64,000 nt of DNA from Anaplasma centrale str. Israel (GTDB lineage: Bacteria; Pseudomonadota; Alphaproteobacteria; Rickettsiales; Anaplasmataceae): contig NC_013532.1 of the NCBI RefSeq assembly GCF_000024505.1, positions 744,001-808,000 of the forward strand, written 5' to 3'. Position 1 is the first letter of the stretch. Every line of letters begins with the position of its first letter. Under the pieces are notes generated by a model, which saw only the letters and a list, made by a program, of their open reading frames with translations, was not told the origin of the DNA and made no database searches. Position numbers and translations under genes: made by a program. Positions 8,925 to 17,841 of the stretch are shown piece after piece.

Positions 8925-9698
8925 CTAAAGCCGCAGGCTCGAGTCTTGTAAATACCCTTCGAGGGGGTACAACATTCGCAGAGTAAGGGCCTCACTTGAT
9001 TCACTCCTCCTCTCCATCGTGTACACAGTTGGTGCAATCAACTCCGCATCGATATTGGATGGCACCTCGCGGTCTGCATGATTATACGTTTGCGACGCCC
9101 CTGTAGAACCATCCTTGATAGGCGTAGAATCCGCAATAATGGGCATGGTCCACATTTCACGCGGCGGATACGCTGATACTTCCTCAAAAAAAAGCCCAAA
9201 TAGCAGCAGTAATAGCACAACCACAGGCAAGCAGCACGCAGTGGCATCGGCTATCCCCACCCACTTCTCCCAATTTGGCAGGCTAGCTATCAAGCAAAGA
9301 CTCCAAATTGTGAATAATACAACCAGCGCCGCTCTCAACGTTAGAATATTATCAGGGGGTTTGTCTGATAACACTGCATCTGCAAACTTTCTGGCGGTAT
9401 TCTGTCTGCGCCGCACCCATGTAATACACATGATACAGATAAACACCAGACCTAGTGTCGGATACACAACAAGCCACGCGGAGGGTGTGGCAACCCCACC
9501 ACCATGTTTAGCATTACAAAAAATGATGGCGGCACATGCAAGCTCCATTAGTAAGCAGCCAGCCATAATCCCCAATACAACCGGCACTGCAGTTCCCCTG
9601 CCATCCACGGCCACCTTAGGGCGACGAAACCTAAAACCCTTTGCCGCAATCCTCGTCGCGGCAGTACAACCCCCGACTGCCGTTTTAGAAGGCAACAT
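8925..9698 (-). CDS. Four-helix membrane protein, variable third gene of module 2
   Basis: A 257-aa protein starting at an ATG with the same GAGGAG ribosome-binding site as the module 1 counterpart. It shares the first eleven residues (MLPSKTAVGGC) with that protein, then differs throughout. Four hydrophobic helices are visible in two pairs (about residues 38-60, 72-92, 120-140, 149-172), with an RRR-rich loop between and a long polar tail of about 80 residues. Layout and position match the 220-aa protein, so they occupy the same slot, but sequence similarity beyond the leader is marginal by eye. Function unknown. The abrupt switch from perfect identity to difference at 9665 suggests recombination rather than gradual drift. 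Confidence 0.75.
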   Translation of the reverse strand: MLPSKTAVGGCTAATRIAAKGFRFRRPKVAVDGRGTAVPVVLGIMAGCLLMELACAAIIFCNAKHGGGVATPSAWLVVYPTLGLVFICIMCITWVRRRQNTARKFADAVLSDKPPDNILTLRAALVVLFTIWSLCLIASLPNWEKWVGIADATACCLPVVVLLLLLFGLFFEEVSAYPPREMWTMPIIADSTPIKDGSTGASQTYNHADREVPSNIDAELIAPTVYTMERRSESSEALTLRMLYPLEGYLQDSSLRL

Positions 9699-9721
9699 TA
9701 TCTCCTCTCTACGCGAGATCC

Positions 9722-10477
9722 TTACACAACTCCATGCTGCGGTGAAGATGCAACGCAACTCTTCAAAGTAGCATTGGGATCAACAACAGAAGGATCCAGC
9801 CCAACCGTCACCACAAAGGTGTTAGGTGGAACTGCAGCTTGGTTAGAATCTGTACAGTGTGCTGCACCTGACTGTTGGTCATTAGGTATGGTGTTAAACG
9901 TTATGCGATAGATATCAGCATCACACCCTCTCACCAATGCATGACTACGTGGCTCCAGTGCAACCACAGCAACTGTGAACAACACTAGTGCAGATAATAA
10001 CAGCGCTCCACCGTGCCATGACCCTTGCTTTACATCTACACACACGCATGCAACAATTGCACCAATGAGTGCCAGTGCAGACACACATGTCAGTACGTCC
10101 ATAACCCTGGAAGTGCAACCAAGCTCTGCTCTATACCTCTCTGCGGAGATGACTCGTACATCACTTCTCGTCACAGCATCTTCCCTATTAGCCGCAATTG
10201 CCGCTATGGCTGCACCAAGCAACAATAGCAACACAATCGCAAGACAGCCCCAACCTAGTGTGTTACCACCAAATTTTGGTTGCAGACACGCACCACAGAC
10301 AACCAACACTGTGGTAATAAGGGCAGCCATGACTATAATGAATTGCCCAGAACCAAAAAAAGATTCCATCGACCTGTCGCGTATCTCCTCGCAAGTCTTA
10401 ACCACTGTTTTCCTGGCAGGATCAAACGCTGGCAATTCCCTCTTCCTAGAATGTCGCGATGGCTTATCCTTGTACAT
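9722..10477 (-). CDS. 251-aa four-helix membrane protein, module 2
   Basis: Identical in DNA and protein to the gene at 5216-5971: basic N-terminus, four transmembrane helices in two pairs, and a polar tail with NDQQ. It follows the 875-aa gene after 280 nt and precedes the variable gene by 23 nt. Because the copies are identical, reads and knock-out phenotypes cannot be assigned to one of them. Function unknown. Confidence 0.8.
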   Translation of the reverse strand: MYKDKPSRHSRKRELPAFDPARKTVVKTCEEIRDRSMESFFGSGQFIIVMAALITTVLVVCGACLQPKFGGNTLGWGCLAIVLLLLLGAAIAAIAANREDAVTRSDVRVISAERYRAELGCTSRVMDVLTCVSALALIGAIVACVCVDVKQGSWHGGALLLSALVLFTVAVVALEPRSHALVRGCDADIYRITFNTIPNDQQSGAAHCTDSNQAAVPPNTFVVTVGLDPSVVDPNATLKSCVASSPQHGVV

Positions 10478-10715
10478 TACTACACACCTCTTATCTCAAC
10501 TTATATCAACAGATCTGTCATCAATCTCACAACCCTGTAGTAAATAGGTAACGTCACACTGAAATGTGTACCTACACACCACATACGAATCCAGGTATAA
10601 CAGAGCAACTTGCATGGCTAGAACAGTGCCGATCCACACAAGACGCTCAGCTCCACCTCAATGGCATAACAACAAACCAGCAAAAAGAAGATTAGAAAGG
10701 CCATAAATGGTGCTA

Positions 10716-10737
10716 TGCTCCCCTTGCTAGGGGAGCA
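10716..10737 (-). terminator. Stem-loop after the large gene of module 2
   Basis: Second copy of the 9-bp stem with 4-nt loop described at 6210-6231, about 20 nt after the stop codon of the 875-aa gene. It lacks a T-run on the transcribed strand. Confidence 0.45.
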
Positions 10738-10757
10738 ATTAAGATTAATAGCTCTCA

Positions 10758-13385
10758 TCACTGAGCAATGTACAATCCAGCATTGAGCGTTGTAGCAAGG
10801 TGTGATGCCTGCTGCTGCTGCAATGTCGGATTTTCCACCACAGGACCCTTCTCCACCTCGACAGATGAAATCAGAGTATCAGGGGATGCTCCTCCACCAG
10901 CAGGCTGCTGGTCATTAGCAACCAACACCTCAGCCACTTTACACCCAACATCTTGCTCTTCCGCCAATGTGCTGCCACGTACTGCTATCACGATTGAAGC
11001 AACTGCGAATAACACTAGGGCAGATAACAACAACGCAGAGCCGTGCCATGTCTTATGCTGGACATCTACACACATGCATGCAATGACTGCACCAATAAAT
11101 GCAAGTACGGCTACGCACGCTAGTATACGTACACCCTTGGAGACACGCTCGTCTTCCAACATCGTTTGGAATTCTCCCTTAGGTGCTGCAGGTCGCTTCT
11201 CCTCAGCCTTTACCATCGCATGTATAGCCATGCCAAGCAACGGTAGTAACACAACCAATGCTAGACAGCCCCAAATTAGTGCACCAGATGGGCCAGTAAG
11301 CGTTGGCTCCATACATGCACAGATAGCAAATATTGTGGCAAGTAGAGCTGTAACCGCTATAACAAACTGTCCAACCCCAGAAAAGGATGTCATAGACTTG
11401 CTGCGTATCTTCCTGCAGGTATCAACCACTGTTGCCTTAGCTGGGTCAATAATGGCATGTACTGCCGGTGCAACGCCGCTAAACAGTCCTTCCTTAGCCT
11501 TGGGTGCTTCCTTGGCCTGGGGTGTTTCCTTGGCCTGAGCTGGTACACCAAGAAGCATGATACGGAACTTCTCAACTGCACCGCTAACTGCTTCCGTACG
11601 TACGCCGTCAAACTCTCCATCAGCCATTGACATGGCCACGCTCAAGGTACGCGCATTAAGTGAAAGTAGTTTACCGTACGATAACTCCCACGAATTAACG
11701 TACCCTGAAATTGTGTCCAAAATACCACTACCCTTTGCCGCGCCATCCTGGTACGGAGTGTCACTCAACATAAAGTCAACAAGAGCACAAAGATCTTCCC
11801 GACTTATGGTCGCACCGCGATCTAACTGCTGCCCGCTTACCAAACCACCGTGGGAAGAATACAAACCCTCAACTGTTTTGAGAAAGGCAGTAAGTTCTGC
11901 ATCATCACTCCCGCCTTGCACAACCTTAACCGCAAGTTGGGCACCACTGGTAACCGCATCTGCAAGATGAGACGCAAACCCGTCATTAATCCTCTGATCA
12001 CTTAACCCTAATGCACCTTCAAGCTTCCTGAAAATAAGCCTGAGAGAACCGAGTGAAATGCCACTCCCATGAAAATAGCTGCGTGTAAGGTTATCATTTA
12101 CTATGGATTCAACAGTACTCGCATTCAGGGGATTGAGTCCAGCAGACTGCGCCGCTGCCTTCTGTGCAGCGTACACACCCACAGCTATAACATCTCGAGC
12201 AGCACTTATATATTCTTCACTTCCAATCATGACAGACGCTGCAATCGGTGCACCTTCCCGTTGCTGGTCCACCACTTTCTCAGCTGCCTCTACACGTTGT
12301 GCCCGTTCCTGCCGCAACTCTTCAGTCACTCCACCATGTACAGCCATGAAGTCATCGAAAGCGCTGTCTGCGCGTCTAACACGCGCCTCATTAACCTGGC
12401 GAGCGGTTTCAGTGCCTACCAAAGTGCGAGCAAGCTCGAGACTAGCATTGAGCTCAGACAGCGCACGCCGTGCAAACTCATCAGGAATATGTATCTTATT
12501 ATCCAACTTGCGTTCACATGCCCTGAATATCCCGTGCAAGACGTCCGCGGTAAGGTCACCAGCTACGGCTCCGCGCACAATACTTTCAACCTCCCTGTCA
12601 GTTAGGGCAGAAACCCCGGCTTTCTGCGCCAGAGTGCTTTGCGCTTTAAATACCATCAAGGCAGTTAATGCTTGTAATGCTTCCCTCTCCGCGGCTTTTA
12701 TATTAGATTGGTTATCATCCCCCCCTTGAGCACTAGGTTGACTACTAGACTGGATACCAGAGTCCACTACTGGAGCGGAAAACGATGGTCCACCTAATGC
12801 GGCCCAGGATGAATCTACGTCACCACTCACACTAGCTTGTGTAGATGTTTCTACACTTGCACCTTGTTGAGCACTAGGTTGACTACTAGACTGGATACCA
12901 GAGTCCACTACTGGAGCGGAAAACGATGGTCCACCTAATGCGGTCCAGGATGAATCTACGTCACCACTCACACTAGCTTGTGTAGATGTTTCTACACTTG
13001 CACCTTGTTGAGCACTAGGTTGACTACTAGACTGGATACCAGAGTCCACTACTGGAGCGGAAAACGATGGTCCACCTAATGCGGTCCAGGATGAATCTAC
13101 GTCACCACTCACACTAGCTTGTGTAGATGTTTCTACACTTGCACCTTGTTGAGCACTAGGTTGACTACTAGACTGGATACCAGAGTCCACTACTGGAGCG
13201 GAAAACGATGGTCCACCTAATGCGGTCCAGGATGAATCTACGTCACCACTCACACTAGCTTGTGTAGATGTTTCTACACTTGCACCTTGTTGAGCACTAG
13301 GTTGACCAGATTGCTCACTAACCTGTGCACTTCTTACCGATATCCCAGACCGGCCATCTGATGATGCTGACTCTTGACCTTGCAT
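10758..13385 (-). CDS. Large AAAP-like modular protein with 47-aa repeats, module 2 (875 aa)
   Basis: I start at the ATG at 13385 (in-frame GTG at 13394 also possible). After about 28 residues come four 47-aa Ser/Gln/Val-rich repeats (about residues 29-216), then the same body as the 722-aa paralogue: helical domain, charged linker (here with an extra roughly 35-residue stretch containing VEAAEKVVDQQ), second helical domain, third helical segment, and the identical C-terminal four-helix membrane domain (helices near 674-693, 704-724, 752-772, 782-803). The acidic EIE tract is missing. The repeat cassette sits exactly between MQGQ and GGDD, which are adjacent in the paralogue. A tandemly repeated N-terminus on a C-terminally anchored protein suggests an exposed, antigenically variable stalk. 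AAAP-family membership is recalled from literature and unverified; no enzymatic motif is seen. Confidence 0.82.
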   Translation of the reverse strand: MQGQESASSDGRSGISVRSAQVSEQSGQPSAQQGASVETSTQASVSGDVDSSWTALGGPSFSAPVVDSGIQSSSQPSAQQGASVETSTQASVSGDVDSSWTALGGPSFSAPVVDSGIQSSSQPSAQQGASVETSTQASVSGDVDSSWTALGGPSFSAPVVDSGIQSSSQPSAQQGASVETSTQASVSGDVDSSWAALGGPSFSAPVVDSGIQSSSQPSAQGGDDNQSNIKAAEREALQALTALMVFKAQSTLAQKAGVSALTDREVESIVRGAVAGDLTADVLHGIFRACERKLDNKIHIPDEFARRALSELNASLELARTLVGTETARQVNEARVRRADSAFDDFMAVHGGVTEELRQERAQRVEAAEKVVDQQREGAPIAASVMIGSEEYISAARDVIAVGVYAAQKAAAQSAGLNPLNASTVESIVNDNLTRSYFHGSGISLGSLRLIFRKLEGALGLSDQRINDGFASHLADAVTSGAQLAVKVVQGGSDDAELTAFLKTVEGLYSSHGGLVSGQQLDRGATISREDLCALVDFMLSDTPYQDGAAKGSGILDTISGYVNSWELSYGKLLSLNARTLSVAMSMADGEFDGVRTEAVSGAVEKFRIMLLGVPAQAKETPQAKEAPKAKEGLFSGVAPAVHAIIDPAKATVVDTCRKIRSKSMTSFSGVGQFVIAVTALLATIFAICACMEPTLTGPSGALIWGCLALVVLLPLLGMAIHAMVKAEEKRPAAPKGEFQTMLEDERVSKGVRILACVAVLAFIGAVIACMCVDVQHKTWHGSALLLSALVLFAVASIVIAVRGSTLAEEQDVGCKVAEVLVANDQQPAGGGASPDTLISSVEVEKGPVVENPTLQQQQASHLATTLNAGLYIAQ
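12728..13291 (-). repeat. Four tandem 141-bp (47-aa) repeats
   Basis: Units start at 12728, 12869, 13010 and 13151, with a partial fifth from 13292. They appear identical apart from one base in the unit nearest the C-terminus (Ala for Thr in the SSWTALGG motif). The period is a multiple of three, so copy-number change keeps the frame. Such near-perfect repeats point to very recent amplification. Confidence 0.93.
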
Positions 13386-13664
13386 AACACACACCCACTA
13401 AACAAGCCAAATCCCATAAATGGCATGCAGAACTCCTAAGAAGACAAAGTAGATAATCCTGCTATTTTGGAGAAATGGCAACCACACAACCTCGAGCACT
13501 ACAACGCTCGTCGCAGGATTGTAACACATGTGTGCCTATATGTGCAACATATATTACTAAATTTTAAATAGTATAATAAATGTGGCTATTATCGCCTAAA
13601 ATGCAATTCCGGTTGCACATTCCCTACAAAAATTTATGTAACTCACCACCATATATTATGGGGG
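13374..13664. repeat. 291-bp perfect duplication upstream of the large gene, copy 2
   Basis: Partner of 8409-8699, containing the leader and AT-rich presumed promoter of the 875-aa gene. The right-hand end at about 13664 marks the edge of the whole duplicated locus. The remaining 137 bp to the next gene hold nothing I recognise. Confidence 0.92.
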
Positions 13665-13801
13665 GTACCCTACATCCGGTGACGACGGTAGGTTAACCAA
13701 TATGTAATCCAACGAAGGTAGACTACTCGGAGGTTATCGCACCTGCTACAGCGTGGAAGTTTATCCCGCATGACACTCGGGTGCACGCTTCAGAGGGAAT
13801 C

Positions 13802-14149
13802 ATGAATAGTTATGAGAGCAACGATCGGTACGACGATATAGAGTCAATCATCAGGGAATACCTAGGCAATAGGATGCTAACCTCTTGTGTGGCCGCCGCT
13901 TTGCTGAACACGCTGCTGCTGCATGCAATATGTTATCTACTATTTGTCAATCGGGCCAATATTTCAAAAGAGCTGGGTGTGGTTTTGTTGAGGCCATTTG
14001 CGGCCCTGGTGATGATTGCAGCGATGCACGTTGCCAGCATGATACTCGCAAGACCTAGCTTGCTGTTTTTTAGGCACAAGAACAGGCGGGCTCTCAGAAT
14101 TTACTCAGTAGGCGCAGAGTGGAATAAGTCTTTCGGCAGAAGCGTCTGA
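13802..14149 (+). CDS. Small hypothetical membrane protein (115 aa)
   Basis: An acidic N-terminus (NSYESNDRYDDIES) is followed by two clear hydrophobic helices (about residues 27-48 and 61-82) and a basic C-terminus (RHKNRR), a composition typical of a real small inner-membrane protein. I chose the ATG at 13802, seven codons inside the longest frame, with AGAGGGA upstream. It is divergent from the duplicated module locus and is the only plus-strand gene before lepA. No family recognised. Confidence 0.5.
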   Translation: MNSYESNDRYDDIESIIREYLGNRMLTSCVAAALLNTLLLHAICYLLFVNRANISKELGVVLLRPFAALVMIAAMHVASMILARPSLLFFRHKNRRALRIYSVGAEWNKSFGRSV

Positions 14150-14806
14150 CGTCGTGTACCTTGTGCGAACTGCATAAAACCACAAGCCAATAGATGCAGC
14201 GTGATTCTACGCAAAATCTTGATATGCGTTTCTGCATACCCCAGGGCGGCAAGTGGCACGTAAGCTGCCACAGGCAATATCCCATCTCGGGCGGGCAAGT
14301 CGTCGCCCTTGAGAGTTCATGTATCCCATTGCAGCAAATAGGCGGTAGATCGTTTCAACCCAGGAATTGATAGGCCCCGGCGCATCTTATACCAATTTGA
14401 TGATACTTTTTCGTAATCCTACCGGAACAAATCCGAATCTTCGGCGCAACCACCGCCGAATGCCAAGTGCATGCATCAAAATTCCCACAGATCGGAGAGT
14501 TTACCCACATAGCACAAATGACAAAGCCCATATACATCAATGAGGCTCGACCAGACCGCACCCTGTAGGCAGCCGCTCCCGCCACAGCATCAATTTAGTT
14601 GTGCTCCCACGGCCACGCAAAGGAAAGGACACATGGCGCAAGAATGCTTTAGCTTATCGCATTGTAATGGCGTAGCCAGGTTTGAGGTGGCATCTGCGCA
14701 TAACACCTTCAGACTATCATGCAGCCATACATCCTATACTATCCACCCTGGTGTAATAACTGCCGACCGCTAGGTATGCTACACACTGACGACCCGCTGA
14801 AAGTTC
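14150..14806. other. Intergenic region with short overlapping frames, possibly decayed coding sequence
   Basis: Only frames of 60-77 codons are present. A minus-strand frame at 14101-14298 has a protein-like hydrophobic/basic composition but overlaps the end of the preceding gene, and one at 14355-14585 has no recognisable content. This may be a degraded gene; nothing identifies it. Confidence 0.35.
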
Positions 14807-15100
14807 CTACACCGCAGTGTTAGGAGCAAATCCTTCGTGGCTGTTTGGCAACAAAGGTAGTAAAAACACAATCCAAAAGGAATAGCAAGCTGTGAGATTT
14901 GCGGCACACATCTGGACATCACCCCGTGCTATGCGCGCTTCCTGCCGCCTAACTGACGTCCAGCCCAAAAGCAGTGCCTTGGCTGAATGCTGGGCAAGCT
15001 GTCTGATGTAAATCGGACTTGAAAGTACGAAAGGGATGAGCCGAATGTCGGCCATAATCGCCACAAGTAAAGCCATAGCCCAGATTGTGCGCGCAGTCAC
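14807..15100 (-). CDS. Possible small hydrophobic protein downstream of lepA
   Basis: A 97-codon frame (GTG at 15100; an ATG eight codons further in is possible) begins 25 nt after the lepA stop on the same strand. Two or three hydrophobic stretches are visible (WAMALLVAIMADIRLIPFVL at residues 7-26; YSFWIVFLLPLL near the end). No family recognised and no good ribosome-binding site, so it may be a remnant rather than a gene. Confidence 0.35.
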   Translation of the reverse strand: MTARTIWAMALLVAIMADIRLIPFVLSSPIYIRQLAQHSAKALLLGWTSVRRQEARIARGDVQMCAANLTACYSFWIVFLLPLLPNSHEGFAPNTAV

Positions 15101-15125
15101 ACCAGGCCCGATGCATTCATGCGAG

Positions 15126-16925
15126 TCAGTCCTTCATTTTTAGGGCCTGTATGAACGCGCTTTGAGGAACGTTGACATTACCAATAGACCGCAACCTCTT
15201 TTTTCCCTTCTTCTGCTTTTCCAGAAGTTTCATCTTTCTCGTCACGTCGCGCCCGTACACCTTAGCCGTTACGTCCTTTCTGTAGGGAGATATAGTTTCC
15301 CGAGCTACAATTTTCGCCCCTACAGCGGCTTGGATCGCAACTTTGTACTGCTGTCTGGGAATCAAATCCTTGAGCCTCTCGCATATTTCCCGACCTCGAG
15401 ACTCAACCTTGGATTTGTGTATTATGCACGACAGCGCATCAACGGGCTCGGAGTTAATAAGAATGGTAAGTTTAGATATCTCCGTTGGCACGTAGCCGTC
15501 TACGTACCAATCCAAACTCGCATATCCCTTGGAAACGGATTTCAGCGAGTCATAAAAGTCAAATACCACCTCCGCCAGGGGCAGGCGATATTTTAGCAGG
15601 GCCATGCTGCCGGTGTAAGACAAATCCACCTTCTCCCCACGCTTACTATTGCAAAGGGCAAGTATTGAACCAAGATATTGATCAGGCACCATAATTGTTG
15701 CCGCGATCCAAGGCTCCTCTACCCCAAGTATTTCGTGGGACTCAGGCAGATCATTCGGATTATGAACCTCCTTAGTAACACGGTGCTTGTCGGTAACCCT
15801 ATACACGACGCTGGGCGCGGTTGCGGTAAGATCGAGATCAAACTCGCGCTCCAGCCTTTCCTGCACCACTTCCAGATGCAGCATGCCCAAAAACCCGCAA
15901 CGAAAGCCGTACCCGAGCGCAGTAGAGCTTTCCATATCGAACGTGAAGCTTGAATCATTCAACTGCAACTTTCCCAATGCTTCTCGCAGGTGTTCGAAGC
16001 TACTTGCATCCACCGGAAATAGGCTACAAAAGACCACTGGACACGTAGCCCTGAACCCGGGAAAAGGGTTGTCACATCGCCGGGAATCCTCGGTCAGGGT
16101 ATCGCCAACTTTACAGTCTGCTATTTCTTTTATCCCCGCGGTGATGAATCCTATTTCACCCACAGATAGAGAATCTACCATCTGTTTGTTCGGGGTAAAC
16201 ACCCCAACATTATCCACCTGGTATACCGCCCCCGTAGACAGCATAGCCACCTTCATGCCCCTTTTTAGCACCCCATCCTTTACACGCAGCAAAATAACAA
16301 TGCCAAGGTATGGATCATACCAACTATCGACCAAAATCGCCTTCAGCGGGGCATTTGCATCCCCAACAGGAGCCGGCAACCTGTGGACTATTGCTTCCAA
16401 AACATCACTAATACCCATCCCGGTTTTTGCGGAAATCAGCAGCGCGCCGCTTGCATCCAAGCCGATAATTTCTTCAACTTGTGACTTTACCCTCTCAGGA
16501 TCAGAAGACGCGAGATCGGCCTTATTGAGTACAGTAACGATTTCGTGATCATTCTCTATCGCCTTGTAGACGTTGGCCAACGTCTGAGCTTCAACCCCTT
16601 GACTGCTATCGATTACCAGTAGTGACCCCTCACACGCCGCCAGGCTTCTACTAACCTCATATGAAAAGTCAACATGCCCTGGCGTGTCAACAAGGTTAAG
16701 ATGGTAGACGACGCCATCCTTAGCGGCATACGTCAACCTTACAGTCTGGGCCTTTATAGTTATGCCACGTTCCCGCTCTATGTCCATGGAATCGAGCACC
16801 TGGTCCTTCATATCGCGGTCCGACAGCGCATTACAAGCCTCTATTAGCCTGTCAGCCAGGGTAGATTTTCCGTGATCTATATGCGCTATAATAGCAAAAT
16901 TTCGTATAGTGCTTTCGCCCACCAC
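15126..16925 (-). CDS. lepA: Elongation factor 4 (LepA), ribosome back-translocase GTPase
   Basis: The 599-aa length is standard for EF4. The GTPase domain is intact: P-loop AHIDHGKST (residues 14-22), switch II DTPGH, and NKAD. The EF-G-like domains II, III and V follow, and the LepA-specific C-terminal domain ends with the basic [13 protein letters not shown] stretch. The protein binds stalled or mistranslocated ribosomes and affects elongation under ionic or temperature stress. The start is GTG (a second GTG follows immediately). It is the last recognised member of a minus-strand cluster running truB-rpsO-pnp-methyltransferase-lepA, with a 134-nt gap before it. Confidence 0.96.
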   Translation of the reverse strand: MVGESTIRNFAIIAHIDHGKSTLADRLIEACNALSDRDMKDQVLDSMDIERERGITIKAQTVRLTYAAKDGVVYHLNLVDTPGHVDFSYEVSRSLAACEGSLLVIDSSQGVEAQTLANVYKAIENDHEIVTVLNKADLASSDPERVKSQVEEIIGLDASGALLISAKTGMGISDVLEAIVHRLPAPVGDANAPLKAILVDSWYDPYLGIVILLRVKDGVLKRGMKVAMLSTGAVYQVDNVGVFTPNKQMVDSLSVGEIGFITAGIKEIADCKVGDTLTEDSRRCDNPFPGFRATCPVVFCSLFPVDASSFEHLREALGKLQLNDSSFTFDMESSTALGYGFRCGFLGMLHLEVVQERLEREFDLDLTATAPSVVYRVTDKHRVTKEVHNPNDLPESHEILGVEEPWIAATIMVPDQYLGSILALCNSKRGEKVDLSYTGSMALLKYRLPLAEVVFDFYDSLKSVSKGYASLDWYVDGYVPTEISKLTILINSEPVDALSCIIHKSKVESRGREICERLKDLIPRQQYKVAIQAAVGAKIVARETISPYRKDVTAKVYGRDVTRKMKLLEKQKKGKKRLRSIGNVNVPQSAFIQALKMKD

Positions 16926-17059
16926 AAGCCCAAAAATAGCGTCTTTGAGAGTTTAAGTCACTATCTCTCCCCTTTCAACGTAATAATTCTCCTTAGGTTC
17001 TCGGGCGTGCTACCGGACCACCGATTTACTGCATGATCCAGAACATGTGGCACCAGCTT

Positions 17060-17836
17060 CTACTTGTTACCCTTCAGCACAACAATTTCAAATTGTACGG
17101 GAGCGCCGGCGGCATCATGCTCGTTTATAGACTGCTTATATAGGCCCCATGCTCGTTCCATAACATTCCTGCTAAGCGGCTCATAATTTCGGCGTATGGT
17201 GTTGCCCTCCCCCATATTTTTGAGGCCATGAAATAGGTCATACAGACTATTATAAGCCATTTCAACAGTACTAACTTCTGCAACAAGCCCGGAAAGGCCA
17301 CAAAGTTGCAGACACTCAAGCATATAGGGGGTAGAGTGAAAGGGTTGGATTCTGGGCGCAACACGCAGCCCCTCAGCGGAGGCCAAGGCTTTTTTAACCC
17401 CATACAGAGTCCCACTGCCAAAGGTTGCTGCGACGAAAGCCCCACCACCCCTGAGCATAGCGCGAACTCGTGCAAACACCCTGGCCAAATCATTAACGTT
17501 ATGCAAGGAAAGATTACTGATGACAAAGTCGAAGCTGCAATCCTTGAAGGGCAGCGCTTCGTCGTCAGCAACAACTAGGAGCCCCCCGCCCACACCAGCA
17601 AGCATCTCAAGCGAAACATCACACTGAACTATGCCAGAGCCATCAGGCAAAATGCGCGACAGCTCGCTGGCCACAAGGCCATTCCTGCATCCCAAGATCA
17701 GCACGCTGACAGGACAATTCCGCAAGAGGATAGCCACTCTGTCACAAATGAGAGCGGCCACCTCAAAAAAAAGCGGAGCTGAAGCGAAGCACGCACGGGC
17801 CCTGCGGTGCCTTACAAGCCTCCTATCGAAGGACAC
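17060..17836 (-). CDS. SAM-dependent methyltransferase, NDUFAF5/BioC-like
   Basis: A 258-aa class I methyltransferase starting at GTG 17836 with TTAGG upstream. The N-terminal FDRRLVRHRRARA motif matches the FDR-x4-RxRRxRA signature of mitochondrial NDUFAF5 and its alphaproteobacterial homologues; motif I is weakly conserved (VLILGCRNG where VLDLGCGxG is usual), followed by a VVADDEALPF stretch and ISNLSLHNVND. NDUFAF5 modifies an arginine of a complex I subunit during assembly; BioC, the other candidate, acts on malonyl-ACP in biotin synthesis. The RHRRARA signature favours the complex I role. The gene starts 5 nt after pnp, so the two are co-transcribed. Confidence 0.8.
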   Translation of the reverse strand: MSFDRRLVRHRRARACFASAPLFFEVAALICDRVAILLRNCPVSVLILGCRNGLVASELSRILPDGSGIVQCDVSLEMLAGVGGGLLVVADDEALPFKDCSFDFVISNLSLHNVNDLARVFARVRAMLRGGGAFVAATFGSGTLYGVKKALASAEGLRVAPRIQPFHSTPYMLECLQLCGLSGLVAEVSTVEMAYNSLYDLFHGLKNMGEGNTIRRNYEPLSRNVMERAWGLYKQSINEHDAAGAPVQFEIVVLKGNK

Positions 17837-17841
17837 TCAGC

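Larger units (their letters stand above)
9665..11517. repeat. 1853-bp perfect duplication, copy 2
   Basis: Partner of 5159-7011. Every frame on both strands is identical between the copies, which implies a recent duplication or continuing gene conversion. Confidence 0.93.

Noticed and set aside
14355-14585. 76-codon minus-strand frame
   Set aside because: No ribosome-binding site, no composition bias or motif that distinguishes it from chance.
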